Origin: Fundicoccus culcitae
GTDB taxonomy: Bacteria; Bacillota; Bacilli; Lactobacillales; Aerococcaceae
NCBI RefSeq assembly: GCF_024661895.1
Contig: NZ_CP102453.1
Span: 2,852,001-2,916,000 of the forward strand
DNA length: 64,000 nucleotides
Direction: 5' to 3'
The notes beneath the pieces were generated by a model. That model was given only the letters and a program-made list of their open reading frames with translations. It made no database searches and had not been told where the DNA came from. Within the stretch, counting starts at the first letter, position 1; each line of letters opens with the position of its first letter. This document shows positions 50,024 to 59,302 of the stretch, one piece after another. The position numbers were made by a program, and so were the translations under genes.

Positions 50024-51217
50024 ATGCCTCAATTAATCATTACAGATAAAACACAGAAACAAATTGAAAATGGGCGATATTTACTTAAAGAAGAAAATTT
50101 TGTCTCTGAAAATAAAGCTAAACAAATTCCCGATGGGACTGTCGTGGACTTATATAATCAAAAACATGTCTTTGTTGGAAAAACATTAATCAGCCGCCAA
50201 AATAAAGGGCTTGGATGGGTCTTTACGACGCAACAACCGGATGATTTTGATGCGGAATGGATTGACAGCCGTCTTCAGCAAGCCATTGAAAAACGCCAAT
50301 ATTTATTTGATCAAGCAGATACAACGGCTTTTAGATTAATCAATGGTGAGGGCGATGGCTTGGCTGGTGTGACCATTGATTGGTATGACCATTTTGTTCA
50401 ACTTAATTGGTATTCCCGCGGAATCTATGCTTTTCGTGAAATTATTTTAGAACAATTACTCGAACAGTTGCCTACGATTAAAGGTGTTTATGAAACTAAA
50501 CGTTTTAAAGTAACGGACCAAGAAAAGACAATTGAATTAACCTACGGTCAAGCAGCACCGCAACCACTCCTGATTAAAGAAAATGGCGTAAATTTTGCGG
50601 TGTATTTAGGGTCTGATTGGATGACGGGAATCTTCCTTGATCAAAGAGAAGTCCGCCAATATGTAAAAACGCAAAGCCAGTCTTTAACAGTCTTAAATCT
50701 CTTTTCCTATACGGGGGCTTTTTCAGTTGCAGCTGCAGTTGGTGGAGCCAAACAAACCGTGAGTGTTGATGTTGCTAAACGAAGTGCTGAAAAAACAAAA
50801 GAACAATTCCAATTAAATGGCATTGAAGCCAAGCAACCTGAACATGAAATTCGCATGATGGATGTGTTCGAATATATTCAATATGCTAAACGACATCATA
50901 TTCAATTTGATTTAGTTGTATGCGATCCACCAAGTTTTGCTCGAACAAAAAACAACCAGTTTAAAGTGGAAAAAGATTACGCCAGTTTAGCTAAAGATTT
51001 ATTTACGCTGACCAAACCGGGCGGTTTGTGCCTATTAAGCACCAATCATAGTGGCTACTTTAAACAGACTTTCCAAAACGATATTAAAGCGGCTATCACA
51101 GATGCCAAAATGGATGTCCAATTAATCCAACAGTTTAATTTGCCGGATGATTTTCCAACGACGGCGGACTTAGAGAGCCAGTACTTAAAAGTTTCTGTCT
51201 ATTATCGCAATAACTAA
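50024..51217 (+). CDS. RlmI-like 23S rRNA (cytosine-C5) methyltransferase
   Basis: S-adenosylmethionine-dependent RNA methyltransferase, 397 residues from the ATG with AAAGGATG upstream. N-terminal PUA-type domain at about 1-75, central EEHEE-type domain, and a C-terminal Rossmann fold with motif I VLNLFSYTGAFSVAAA, SVDVAKRS and the catalytic-region motif CDPPSFAR. Matches the RlmI/YwbD group. It is the first gene behind the TetR-controlled promoter and 29 bases ahead of the ABC genes, an unusual neighbour for an exporter. Confidence 0.85.
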   Translation: MPQLIITDKTQKQIENGRYLLKEENFVSENKAKQIPDGTVVDLYNQKHVFVGKTLISRQNKGLGWVFTTQQPDDFDAEWIDSRLQQAIEKRQYLFDQADTTAFRLINGEGDGLAGVTIDWYDHFVQLNWYSRGIYAFREIILEQLLEQLPTIKGVYETKRFKVTDQEKTIELTYGQAAPQPLLIKENGVNFAVYLGSDWMTGIFLDQREVRQYVKTQSQSLTVLNLFSYTGAFSVAAAVGGAKQTVSVDVAKRSAEKTKEQFQLNGIEAKQPEHEIRMMDVFEYIQYAKRHHIQFDLVVCDPPSFARTKNNQFKVEKDYASLAKDLFTLTKPGGLCLLSTNHSGYFKQTFQNDIKAAITDAKMDVQLIQQFNLPDDFPTTADLESQYLKVSVYYRNN

Positions 51218-51246
51218 TCAATCCAATAAATACCTGAAGGGAGAAG

Positions 51247-51954
51247 ATGGCCATCGCTTATATTGAACTAAATAATGTTGTGAAAGAATATCGTAATGGA
51301 GAAGTCGTTACACGTGCTAATGATGGTGTTGATTTTGAAATCGAAAAAGGTGAATTTGTTGTCATTCTTGGACCTTCAGGCGCAGGGAAGTCAACCACTT
51401 TAAATATTATTGGTGGCATGGACCAAGCCACTTCTGGGGAGGTTATTTTAGATGGCGAAAATATCGCAAACTATAATGAACGAGAGCTGACCACGTTTAG
51501 ACGAAATTCCGTCGGATTTGTTTTCCAAAATTATAATTTAATACCGAATTTAACCGCCAGGGAAAATGTTGAACTGATGATTCAAATCTCTAAAAGTGAT
51601 GCCGATGCGGTAGAGGTTTTAGAATCGTGTGGGTTAGGCCAACGTTTAGATAATTTTCCAGCCCAATTATCGGGTGGTGAACAACAACGGGTTTCCATTG
51701 CACGGGCCATCGCAGGCAAACCGAAACTGCTCTTATGTGATGAGCCAACTGGGGCATTGGATCAAGATACCGGCCGTCAAATTTTAGCTTTATTGTATAA
51801 GGAATGTAAGGAAAATAATACCACCGTTGTTGTTATTACCCATAACTCAATGATTGCTGAAATGGCCAATCGGATAATTCACATCCGCAATGGAAAAGTG
51901 AGCAAGGTCGATATCAATGAACATCCTAAAAAAGTAGATGACATATCATGGTAG
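51247..51954 (+). CDS. ABC exporter ATPase, MacB/LolD type
   Basis: 235 residues. Walker [11 protein letters not shown]-loop VFQNYNLIP, signature LSGGEQQR, Walker [13 protein letters not shown] and the switch His in ITHN are intact. GGGAG lies before the ATG. It partners the giant FtsX-like permease starting 31 bases downstream. Confidence 0.9.
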   Translation: MAIAYIELNNVVKEYRNGEVVTRANDGVDFEIEKGEFVVILGPSGAGKSTTLNIIGGMDQATSGEVILDGENIANYNERELTTFRRNSVGFVFQNYNLIPNLTARENVELMIQISKSDADAVEVLESCGLGQRLDNFPAQLSGGEQQRVSIARAIAGKPKLLLCDEPTGALDQDTGRQILALLYKECKENNTTVVVITHNSMIAEMANRIIHIRNGKVSKVDINEHPKKVDDISW

Positions 51955-51984
51955 GCATGTATTTAATAAAGCAAGGTGATTCAT

Positions 51985-54900
51985 TTGAATAAAGTTGTAT
52001 GGAAAGATAATTTAAGAGAAATTAAACACTCCTTACCAAGATTTCTTTCAATTTTTGCTATCATAACCCTTGGTGTTGCTTTCTTTGTTGGTATTCGTGC
52101 CACTGGACCTTCAATGCTTGATACAACAAGAATCTACTATGAAACCTATCACCTACCTGATGGACATATTTTCTCAACCATGGGCTTGGAAGATGAAGAC
52201 ATAGCCATTCTTAATCAACAAGAAGGGATTCAAGTATTACCGATGCAAACCGTTCAAGCTACCATCCAACCGAGTAATGAAATTGGAAAGATTTATACTT
52301 TTAATGGTGACGAAAGCACAAATTTCTTCAAAGTCGTCGAAGGTCGATTACCAACATCTGAAAACGAAATTGCTCTAGATGCTAAATACCTTTCGTACTT
52401 GAATGAAAATTTAGAACAACCAATAAATATCGGTGCTATAGTCACTTTAGAAGTGGAAGAGGAAAGTCCAACAACCTCCGCAACAACAGATCAAGCGTCA
52501 GACTCCCAGTTACAAGGACCCCATTTATTAAAAACGGAATTTGAAGTGGTTGGTTTTGTGGATAGTCCGATTTATTTTGAACGGATTTCACGTGGTCAAG
52601 GGAACAATAATGTCTATGGCGTTGTCATTGATTCTGTCATAGCGGGTGATTTGTATTCTGAAGCCTTCTATTGGGTGGATGCTGCTAGGGAGTTAGAAGC
52701 ATATACCGACGAGTATGACCAAACTGTTGGTGCCGTTCATGAAAACTTAGTCGTCGCTTATGACAATCGCCCTGAAGTGCGCATTGGACGAATGCAAGAT
52801 GAATTTGATGAAGGCATCGCGGCTGGTCAAAGAGAAATCGATGAGGGTTATCAGTTATTAAACCAAGGCTCGCAAAGCTTAACCGATGCTGAAAAAAAGC
52901 TTGATGATGGTTGGCAACAATATTATGCAGGTTTGGATGAACTGGCTAGTGGAGAAGCAAGCTTTCGAGAAGGATTACTAGCTTACCAAGAAGGGGTCGA
53001 TGCCTATCAAACAGGCTTAGCCGAACTTGAATCCGCAGAAGCACTCTTAGTTGAAAATGAAGCAAGTTATGAAGCCGGTTTGGCTGAATATCAAAATGGG
53101 CTACAAGCCTATTATGACGGGATTGCCTTAGGTGAACAAGAACTTTTAAGTAATCAAGCCCTTCTTAATCAGACACAGGCACAATTAGAAGCGGGCTATC
53201 AAGACTTAGTTGCTGGTCAAGAAGCCTTAGATCTCGGTAGGCAACAATTAATCAGTGGACGGCAACAATTTATCAATGAAATAGTTACCGCGGTCTCAAA
53301 TGGGGAAATGACTAGTCAAGAATTAGTCCAAGCCATTAATGAACAAAGAAGCCAAATCCAAGTCGCTCAAACAGCCCTTCAAAATCAAATTAATCAGTTA
53401 AATCCTCAAGAAAATCAGTTGTTAATTGAACAACTCGAGCAAGCTCAAACTGAACTAAATAATTTAGATCAGTTTATCGGACAGTCAGAAGGTGTTTTAA
53501 ACCAACTAGTAAAGGGGGAAATTTCCCTTGAACAAGCTCAAAGTCAAGTACTAGCAGACAATCAAGCCCTAAACGACTTACTGCTTGAACTCGGTATTCC
53601 AGTCGATGCTTCACTCACGGATGTCATCGGCGAAATGAATGCTCAACGCGATTCGCTACTGGCTGAAATTGAAAACATAGAGTACCAAATCAATCAACTA
53701 CCAGAAGAAATACAAGGGCTAGAAGCAGAGGTATTTACTTTAGAAGAGGAGATTAAGGGGCTTGAACAGACGGTGGCGGATAATCAGGTCGCGGTGAGTG
53801 ATCAGCTGCAAGTCGTCAATCAGGCGGCCACCAATTTAGCCCAGCAACAACAACTATTAAGTGAACAACAAACGGAGCTGAATCAGCAAGAAGCATATTT
53901 GGCACAATTAAAGGCCGAAAGAGAAGCTTTGCTAGTTGATCCCGAAAGTAATCAAGCTCAAATTAATGTGCTCGACCAGCAAATTGCCCAAACGGAGCAG
54001 CCTGTTGCCGAGTTACAAGCCAGGGTGAGTTCACAAACCAATATCACTAATCAAGCGGAATCAACCTATAATCAAAATGTGGCTGAACTTGAACGTTTAG
54101 AGGCTGAATTAAGTGCCAATCAAACGGAATTAGACAACTTACAAACCCAACTCAGTCAAAAACAATTACAATTAGAGCAGTTACGCCAAGTTGAAACTAA
54201 TCTTGATTATGACGTACTGCAAGAGCAGATGGATGCATTAAGAGCACAAGAAGCAGCCTTAAATGAAGATATTAATTTATTAAATGAGGCTATTGAGCAG
54301 TTAAATCAAGCCGAGACTGAAATTAATCAAGGCCAGACGGAACTTGACCAGGGCTGGGCTAGTTATTATTCTGGCTTGAGTCAGTATCAAGCCGGCCAGG
54401 CAGCTCTAGACTTAGGTTGGTCTGTGTTTGAAACGGAGCGGGCTCAAGGGTTGCAGGCTTTAAATGAAGCCGCGGATCAATTAGCTTCCGGTCGCCAACA
54501 ATTGGATGAAGGTTGGGCAGCTTATTATGCTGGCCAAGCTGAACTTGAAGTTGGCTATGAGGAATTGCTCGCAGCACGCGATGAAATTATCACAGGCTAT
54601 CAAGCTTTAACAGATGGGCGTTATCAAGCCATGGACGGTCGGACTGCCTTAGAGATTGGTCAGGAGAACTTGCGAGCTAGTCAACTGGCCTTTAACCAAG
54701 AGGCCAATGATGCTGTTGTTGAATTAAGAAACGGACAAAGCGATTTAAATGATGCGAAATTGGCCTTCGATGACATTAATGAACCTATTTATTTTGTTAA
54801 CCAAAGAGATGGCTTTGATGCTTATTCTTCTGTGTATGAAAATGCCCAACAGCTCAATGTCATAAGTAATATTTTCCCTGTTTTCTTTTTTGGGATTGCT

Positions 54901-56451
54901 GTGTTAGTAACGTTTACAACCATCAAACGTATGGCCAGTGAGCAACGTAATTACATGGGAACTATGAAGCAAATGGGCTATCCTAATCATGTGATATTGT
55001 CTAAGTTTGTCACTTACGCAGGTATAGCTAGTATTTTAGGTGTCATCGTCGGAATTGTGTTAGGTTATCTTATCTTTCCACCGGTTATCATTAATGCCTA
55101 CAACTCACTCTTTTACTTTGATACGCTAGTTGTGAAAAATTCATGGACGACCAATCTATTTGTTACGATTATTGGGTTAGGGTGTGCGATTTTACCCGCT
55201 ATTATCACACCTCATCGTATTCTAAAAACGCAGGCAGCTAATTTACTACAGCCTGAGCCTCCTAAAGCTGGGAAGAAAACGATTATTGAACGGTTTACCT
55301 TTTTGTGGCGCCGTCTAGGTTACAAACAACAGATGACGATTAGAAATTTATTACGTTATAAAGGCCGTAATTCAATGACTTTAGTTGGTGTGGCAGGGTG
55401 TACCATGTTAATTGTGACAGGCTTTGGGATTTCAACAACTATTTCAACTATTGTCACTAACCAATTCAATGAGTTACATCAATATGACAGCCTCGTGATG
55501 CTGAATGAAGACTTAGAAGACAATGAACAAACGTCGTTAGAAGATACCATCTCACAATATGACGAAATTGACGCGTATACAAAAACCATGACGGTTAACT
55601 TTGATACCGACATGGGTGGAGCCAGCCAATCGGTGACGGTAGTTGTCCCACTGGATGATCAATTTTCAGAGATTATGACCATTCGCGAAAGAGATGCTCA
55701 AGTAGCCTTTGATTTAGCTCAAGATGGACCTATTATTACGGAACGTTTGAGTGAATATTTTGAGTTAGCAGCTGGTGATCCATTGAAATTATTAGATAGC
55801 GATCAACAACCGTATACTCTGACCGTTGGTGGTATCGCTGAAAATTATGTGGGTCATTATCTGTATTTAAGCGCCGAAGATTATCAACAAATATTTAAAC
55901 AAGCGCCCTATGTAAATAGTTATTACATATCTTACGATCAAAAAGATGATAGTGAGTGGATTGAAGAAGAATTAGCCGACAATGAATTCGTATTAGCAAC
56001 GATTAATGTTGATACCATCAGTAGAACCGCAAGCGATGCGATGGCCAGTTTAGACTTAATTACCATTGTTTTAATTATTTCAGCGGCTGGTTTAGCTTTT
56101 GTCGTTTTATATAACTTAACTAATATCAATGTGGCGGAACGTATGCGTGAATTATCGACAATCAAGGTGTTAGGCTTTTACAATCATGAAGTAACCATGT
56201 ATATAGCCTCTGAAGTTCTGGTGTTAACCTTCCTTGGCTCGTTAATTGGTTTAGTTCTAGGAACCTTATTAAATCATTACATTCTTAAAACGATGCAATT
56301 AAATAACCTACTATTTAACCCAACCATATCCCTGACAGATTATTTGTTGTCAGTGATTATTACATTTGTTTTTGCCATTATCGTAATGATCAGCATGCAC
56401 TTCAAGTTAAAGAAAATTGATATGGTTGAAGCCCTTAAAGCCGTTGAATAA
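51985..56451 (+). CDS. Giant FtsX-type ABC permease with long extracellular coiled coil
   Basis: 1488 residues from TTG 51985 (AAGGTGAT upstream; a GTG at 51976 overlaps that site). One membrane helix near 20-40 (FLSIFAIITLGVAFFVGIRA), an external domain to about 265, then about 690 residues of Gln/Glu/Leu-rich coiled coil. Both ends of the coil carry degenerate repeats such as YYAGLDELASGE and YYSGLSQYQAGQ. Two FtsX membrane blocks follow (about 970-1110 and 1150-1485, seven helices) around a second external domain. Such permeases usually act mechanically on envelope substrates or move lipids or peptides; the substrate is unknown. Terminator-like hairpin after the stop. Confidence 0.85.
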   Translation: MNKVVWKDNLREIKHSLPRFLSIFAIITLGVAFFVGIRATGPSMLDTTRIYYETYHLPDGHIFSTMGLEDEDIAILNQQEGIQVLPMQTVQATIQPSNEIGKIYTFNGDESTNFFKVVEGRLPTSENEIALDAKYLSYLNENLEQPINIGAIVTLEVEEESPTTSATTDQASDSQLQGPHLLKTEFEVVGFVDSPIYFERISRGQGNNNVYGVVIDSVIAGDLYSEAFYWVDAARELEAYTDEYDQTVGAVHENLVVAYDNRPEVRIGRMQDEFDEGIAAGQREIDEGYQLLNQGSQSLTDAEKKLDDGWQQYYAGLDELASGEASFREGLLAYQEGVDAYQTGLAELESAEALLVENEASYEAGLAEYQNGLQAYYDGIALGEQELLSNQALLNQTQAQLEAGYQDLVAGQEALDLGRQQLISGRQQFINEIVTAVSNGEMTSQELVQAINEQRSQIQVAQTALQNQINQLNPQENQLLIEQLEQAQTELNNLDQFIGQSEGVLNQLVKGEISLEQAQSQVLADNQALNDLLLELGIPVDASLTDVIGEMNAQRDSLLAEIENIEYQINQLPEEIQGLEAEVFTLEEEIKGLEQTVADNQVAVSDQLQVVNQAATNLAQQQQLLSEQQTELNQQEAYLAQLKAEREALLVDPESNQAQINVLDQQIAQTEQPVAELQARVSSQTNITNQAESTYNQNVAELERLEAELSANQTELDNLQTQLSQKQLQLEQLRQVETNLDYDVLQEQMDALRAQEAALNEDINLLNEAIEQLNQAETEINQGQTELDQGWASYYSGLSQYQAGQAALDLGWSVFETERAQGLQALNEAADQLASGRQQLDEGWAAYYAGQAELEVGYEELLAARDEIITGYQALTDGRYQAMDGRTALEIGQENLRASQLAFNQEANDAVVELRNGQSDLNDAKLAFDDINEPIYFVNQRDGFDAYSSVYENAQQLNVISNIFPVFFFGIAVLVTFTTIKRMASEQRNYMGTMKQMGYPNHVILSKFVTYAGIASILGVIVGIVLGYLIFPPVIINAYNSLFYFDTLVVKNSWTTNLFVTIIGLGCAILPAIITPHRILKTQAANLLQPEPPKAGKKTIIERFTFLWRRLGYKQQMTIRNLLRYKGRNSMTLVGVAGCTMLIVTGFGISTTISTIVTNQFNELHQYDSLVMLNEDLEDNEQTSLEDTISQYDEIDAYTKTMTVNFDTDMGGASQSVTVVVPLDDQFSEIMTIRERDAQVAFDLAQDGPIITERLSEYFELAAGDPLKLLDSDQQPYTLTVGGIAENYVGHYLYLSAEDYQQIFKQAPYVNSYYISYDQKDDSEWIEEELADNEFVLATINVDTISRTASDAMASLDLITIVLIISAAGLAFVVLYNLTNINVAERMRELSTIKVLGFYNHEVTMYIASEVLVLTFLGSLIGLVLGTLLNHYILKTMQLNNLLFNPTISLTDYLLSVIITFVFAIIVMISMHFKLKKIDMVEALKAVE

Positions 56452-56487
56452 ATCCCACTGCTTTAGAGGCGTTTAACCCTCTCACAT

Positions 56488-56560
56488 AAATCCGAATTTT
56501 TTAATATAGTCTGGACAGCCTGTCTAGGGAAGTTAAACTATAATTAAAAATTCGGATTTT
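56488..56560 (+). terminator. Long hairpin after the ABC exporter operon
   Basis: AAATCCGAATTTTTTAATATAGT pairs with AACTATAATTAAAAATTCGG and ATTTT, with an inner GGACAG/CTGTC stem. Probable terminator; its ends resemble those of the hairpin at 14460. Confidence 0.65.
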
Positions 56561-56732
56561 GTTGTTATAAGACGATAATTTTGGCAGGCTTAAAGAGCAG
56601 TCTAGTGGAAAATGACAAAGATTTTTTTAGGTAATCATATTGTAACTGTAAAATAATGCTAAATTGTGCTACAATTCAGAAAGTAACATACAAATTATGA
56701 TATGTATATAAAGACATTTAGGAGGAAATTGC

Positions 56733-58562
56733 ATGCAGTGTCCTAACTGTGGTAGAGAAGTTAGAAGTAAAAGCCAATGTGCTTATTGTGGTCACGTCTT
56801 TTCAGAACAAGAAGTTAACGAAAGTCAAGAATTAAGTCGTGAAGTGGTTCCTAGAACTAAAAAGAACCGGAATGTTGGTGGTTTCGTATGGAATTTAGTG
56901 AAAATCTTATTGGCAGTAGCCGTGCTCTTTTTACTCATTATGTATGGGCCTGATTTAGCTAGTAGTTTGTGGAATCAATTTGGTTTCGGCAATGATAACC
57001 AGACCAATGTCGTCGAAAATATTAGTCAAGAATCGGAAAGTGAAGTAACAACGAGTGAGCAGGCTGAGTCCGAAGTTGCGGTCACTACGGAATCTGATGC
57101 CGTCTCTGATTCGCAAACGTCTGAAGAAGAAGCAAGTTCAGAAGAGGCCGTTGCCGGAATTAGTATAGAAAACTCAGAAGTAAATGTGGATGATTATCCC
57201 ATTATTAATGTGGTTTTAGATTTTAATGAATCTTTAGGTGACTTAACTACTGACAGCTTTGCTTTTTCGGTAGGTTCTAATGGTTCATCCACACCGATTG
57301 AAGACTTTTCATTATTACATAACGGCCAAACCTTAACGGTATCGTATAATGATCCTTCATTACAAGTTGTAGCGGTTGAAGATCAAGAACAAATATTACA
57401 TATCACGTCTGAATCACTAGGTATTGATGAAGAAGTGACCATTAATATACCAGATACCAACATTGATGAAGAACAATTTGATCAATTTAATGATTCAATC
57501 AATACCCATCTAAGTGGCTTAGGTCAAGTATCAGCTGTATTTAATGATGTCACATCGGATGTGCCGCTAGTTTATGATAACCAAAGTGTGGAAGCCTCGA
57601 ATCTGATTTCATGGTTCGTTTTACAATCAACTTACCAAGCTATCGAAGATGGTGATTTTACCTTAGAATCTTCGATTACCATTTTAGATGATTTGAAAGC
57701 CGACAACCAAGACTCAACCGTTTCACAAGCAGAAGATGGTTCACAAATGTTAGTGAGTGAGTTAATTCTTGCTGTTGTCCAAAATCAAGACGTATCAGCT
57801 TTAAACCATCTTATTCAAGCTACAGGTGGTCCAAACAATTTAAATATGTGGGCGGCTGAAGAAGGCTATTTCTCAACCAAAATCAATGAATTGTTAAATG
57901 TTAACGCAGATGGTACGATTGTTGGTTCCTTTACAAGTGCTCAAGATATTGCTTTATTATTAACGCAACTAGCTAACGATGAACTTGTATCAGCTGAGAT
58001 GGATGCACAGTTCAAAGAAGTGTTATTACAAACACCTGTGACTGAAAAATATCCTGTTGGTAATGAACTGGTCAATCGACGTTTTGAATTAGCTACTTCA
58101 GATACAGATGAAATGAATCAATATTATTCGGGTATTTTAGAAACAGAAGATGCAGCTTATGTTGTCGTTAGTTTGCTGTCTAGCTTTAGTGACACGGAAG
58201 AAGCCGTTGCTGCAACTTCAGATACCATCATGGAATTAATCACATACTTTGAAACGGGTGACACAGAAGCAGCTTCCCAAGAGGAAGAAAGTGTTGTGTC
58301 ATCAGATGAAGCTGATCAAGTGTCGATCATTGATGAAACCGCAGACGAAGAGGTAACGCCTCCGACTCAAGCAACAGAATCAACCCCAACCACGCCTACA
58401 ACCGGCGCAGGTTCTGGTGAATACTACATTCAATATGTAGAAAACACCAATGAAAATATTTATTTACCTGACCGCTCTATCGTGAATGCGAATGGTCAAA
58501 TCGTTGAACCGACTTGGTGGTATGACGAAAGTACAGCAACCTATCGCTATAGCTTCGACTAA
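56733..58562 (+). CDS. Zinc-ribbon membrane protein with degenerate beta-lactamase-like domain
   Basis: 609 residues. The cytoplasmic zinc ribbon (about 1-22; CPNCG...CAYCG) precedes one membrane helix (about 50-75), so the rest is outside. A Ser/Glu-rich linker (about 85-145), a beta domain (about 148-245) and a region (about 250-510) laid out like class A beta-lactamase-fold serine hydrolases follow. The catalytic SxxK appears as SNLI (EASNLISWFVLQ), the SDN region reads NQDVSALN, and no KTG is seen, so it is probably not an active hydrolase. A Thr/Pro linker and a Tyr/Trp-rich tail end it. Possible envelope sensor; function inferred weakly. Confidence 0.7.
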   Translation: MQCPNCGREVRSKSQCAYCGHVFSEQEVNESQELSREVVPRTKKNRNVGGFVWNLVKILLAVAVLFLLIMYGPDLASSLWNQFGFGNDNQTNVVENISQESESEVTTSEQAESEVAVTTESDAVSDSQTSEEEASSEEAVAGISIENSEVNVDDYPIINVVLDFNESLGDLTTDSFAFSVGSNGSSTPIEDFSLLHNGQTLTVSYNDPSLQVVAVEDQEQILHITSESLGIDEEVTINIPDTNIDEEQFDQFNDSINTHLSGLGQVSAVFNDVTSDVPLVYDNQSVEASNLISWFVLQSTYQAIEDGDFTLESSITILDDLKADNQDSTVSQAEDGSQMLVSELILAVVQNQDVSALNHLIQATGGPNNLNMWAAEEGYFSTKINELLNVNADGTIVGSFTSAQDIALLLTQLANDELVSAEMDAQFKEVLLQTPVTEKYPVGNELVNRRFELATSDTDEMNQYYSGILETEDAAYVVVSLLSSFSDTEEAVAATSDTIMELITYFETGDTEAASQEEESVVSSDEADQVSIIDETADEEVTPPTQATESTPTTPTTGAGSGEYYIQYVENTNENIYLPDRSIVNANGQIVEPTWWYDESTATYRYSFD

Positions 58563-58575
58563 TAAATATCACTGC
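58561..58575 (+). repeat. 15-bp dispersed motif, exact copy overlapping a stop codon
   Basis: AATAAATATCACTGC overlaps the last two bases of the stop codon of the preceding gene and lies ahead of its terminator. Confidence 0.75.
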
Positions 58576-58596
58576 TTATACGCAGTTATAATATAA

Positions 58597-58629
58597 AAAC
58601 CGAACGTTCCATTAAACGTTCGGTTTTTC
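58597..58629. terminator. Terminator after the zinc-ribbon protein gene
   Basis: AAAACCGAACGTT pairs with AACGTTCGGTTTT, loop of six bases, T-run. Confidence 0.9.
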
Positions 58630-58670
58630 GTTTTCACGAAAATAAAAAGCAACAAATAAGGCTAAATTAA

Positions 58671-58698
58671 TTGCAAATTCACGTAATAGGTGTATAAT
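58671..58698 (+). promoter_or_regulatory. Promoter of the 58731 gene with flanking direct repeats
   Basis: TTGCAA (58671-58676), 16-bp spacer, TATAAT (58693-58698). CACGTAA occurs in the spacer and again about 30 bp downstream, before the ribosome site, a possible autoregulatory arrangement. Confidence 0.6.
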
Positions 58699-58730
58699 TA
58701 AAATAATAATACACGTAAAGGGTGATAAAA

Positions 58731-59261
58731 ATGAACTCAGCATTAATTCAAATTGTTGTGTCAGTTATTAAAGAAAAGTATGTGAGTGAGAAAGCCTTCT
58801 ATGCAGAAAAATTGCAAATATCACCACAAAGTTGGGATCGCTGGAAAAAAGGCGAGCAAGGCTTAAAGTATGATAATATAAAAATTATAAGTACATTGTT
58901 TACGGATTATGAATGGATGTTAGTCCAAAAAGTGGTCAGAAACGCCGAGATTATGCCAGAGGTGATGTCCGATCCGGTTACTGAATATAAGTATTTAAAA
59001 TATCAAATCGCAAAAACCTGGGTCAATCACGGTATGGTACGCTTAGAATGGCATCATTCTGATTTAAATGAAGAAGAAAGTAATCGTAAATCGAATATGA
59101 CCATCTTACAATTGATTGCAGAATACAACTTCTGGGGCTACAATGATATTATTGAAATACGTTTACCAGGTATTTTAAGACAACAAATTGCATATGATGA
59201 AGTAAAACTCCTACAATGGTTTGATGACGAGAGCGAAAAATTAAAGGATACTAGTCACTAA
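58731..59261 (+). CDS. Small HTH-like protein of unknown function
   Basis: Not firmly recognised. 176 residues from the ATG with AAGGGTG upstream. The first 60 residues look like an Xre-type helix-turn-helix (EKAFYAEKLQISPQSWDRWKKGEQ), so it may bind DNA. The rest is mixed helix with many aromatic residues (HHSDLNEEE, EYNFWGYNDIIEIRLPG). A hairpin and 41 bases separate it from the glucosaminidase gene, so the two may be co-transcribed. Confidence 0.6.
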   Translation: MNSALIQIVVSVIKEKYVSEKAFYAEKLQISPQSWDRWKKGEQGLKYDNIKIISTLFTDYEWMLVQKVVRNAEIMPEVMSDPVTEYKYLKYQIAKTWVNHGMVRLEWHHSDLNEEESNRKSNMTILQLIAEYNFWGYNDIIEIRLPGILRQQIAYDEVKLLQWFDDESEKLKDTSH

Positions 59262-59281
59262 GCGGTATAAGCACCGCTTAG
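59258..59281 (+). other. Short hairpin between the HTH-like gene and the glucosaminidase gene
   Basis: CTAAGCGGT and ACCGCTTAG form a perfect nine-base stem around ATAAGC, overlapping the stop codon. There is no T-run, so it is more likely a processing or stability element than a terminator. Confidence 0.5.
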
Positions 59282-59302
59282 TAATCCTTAAGTGGTGATA
59301 AA

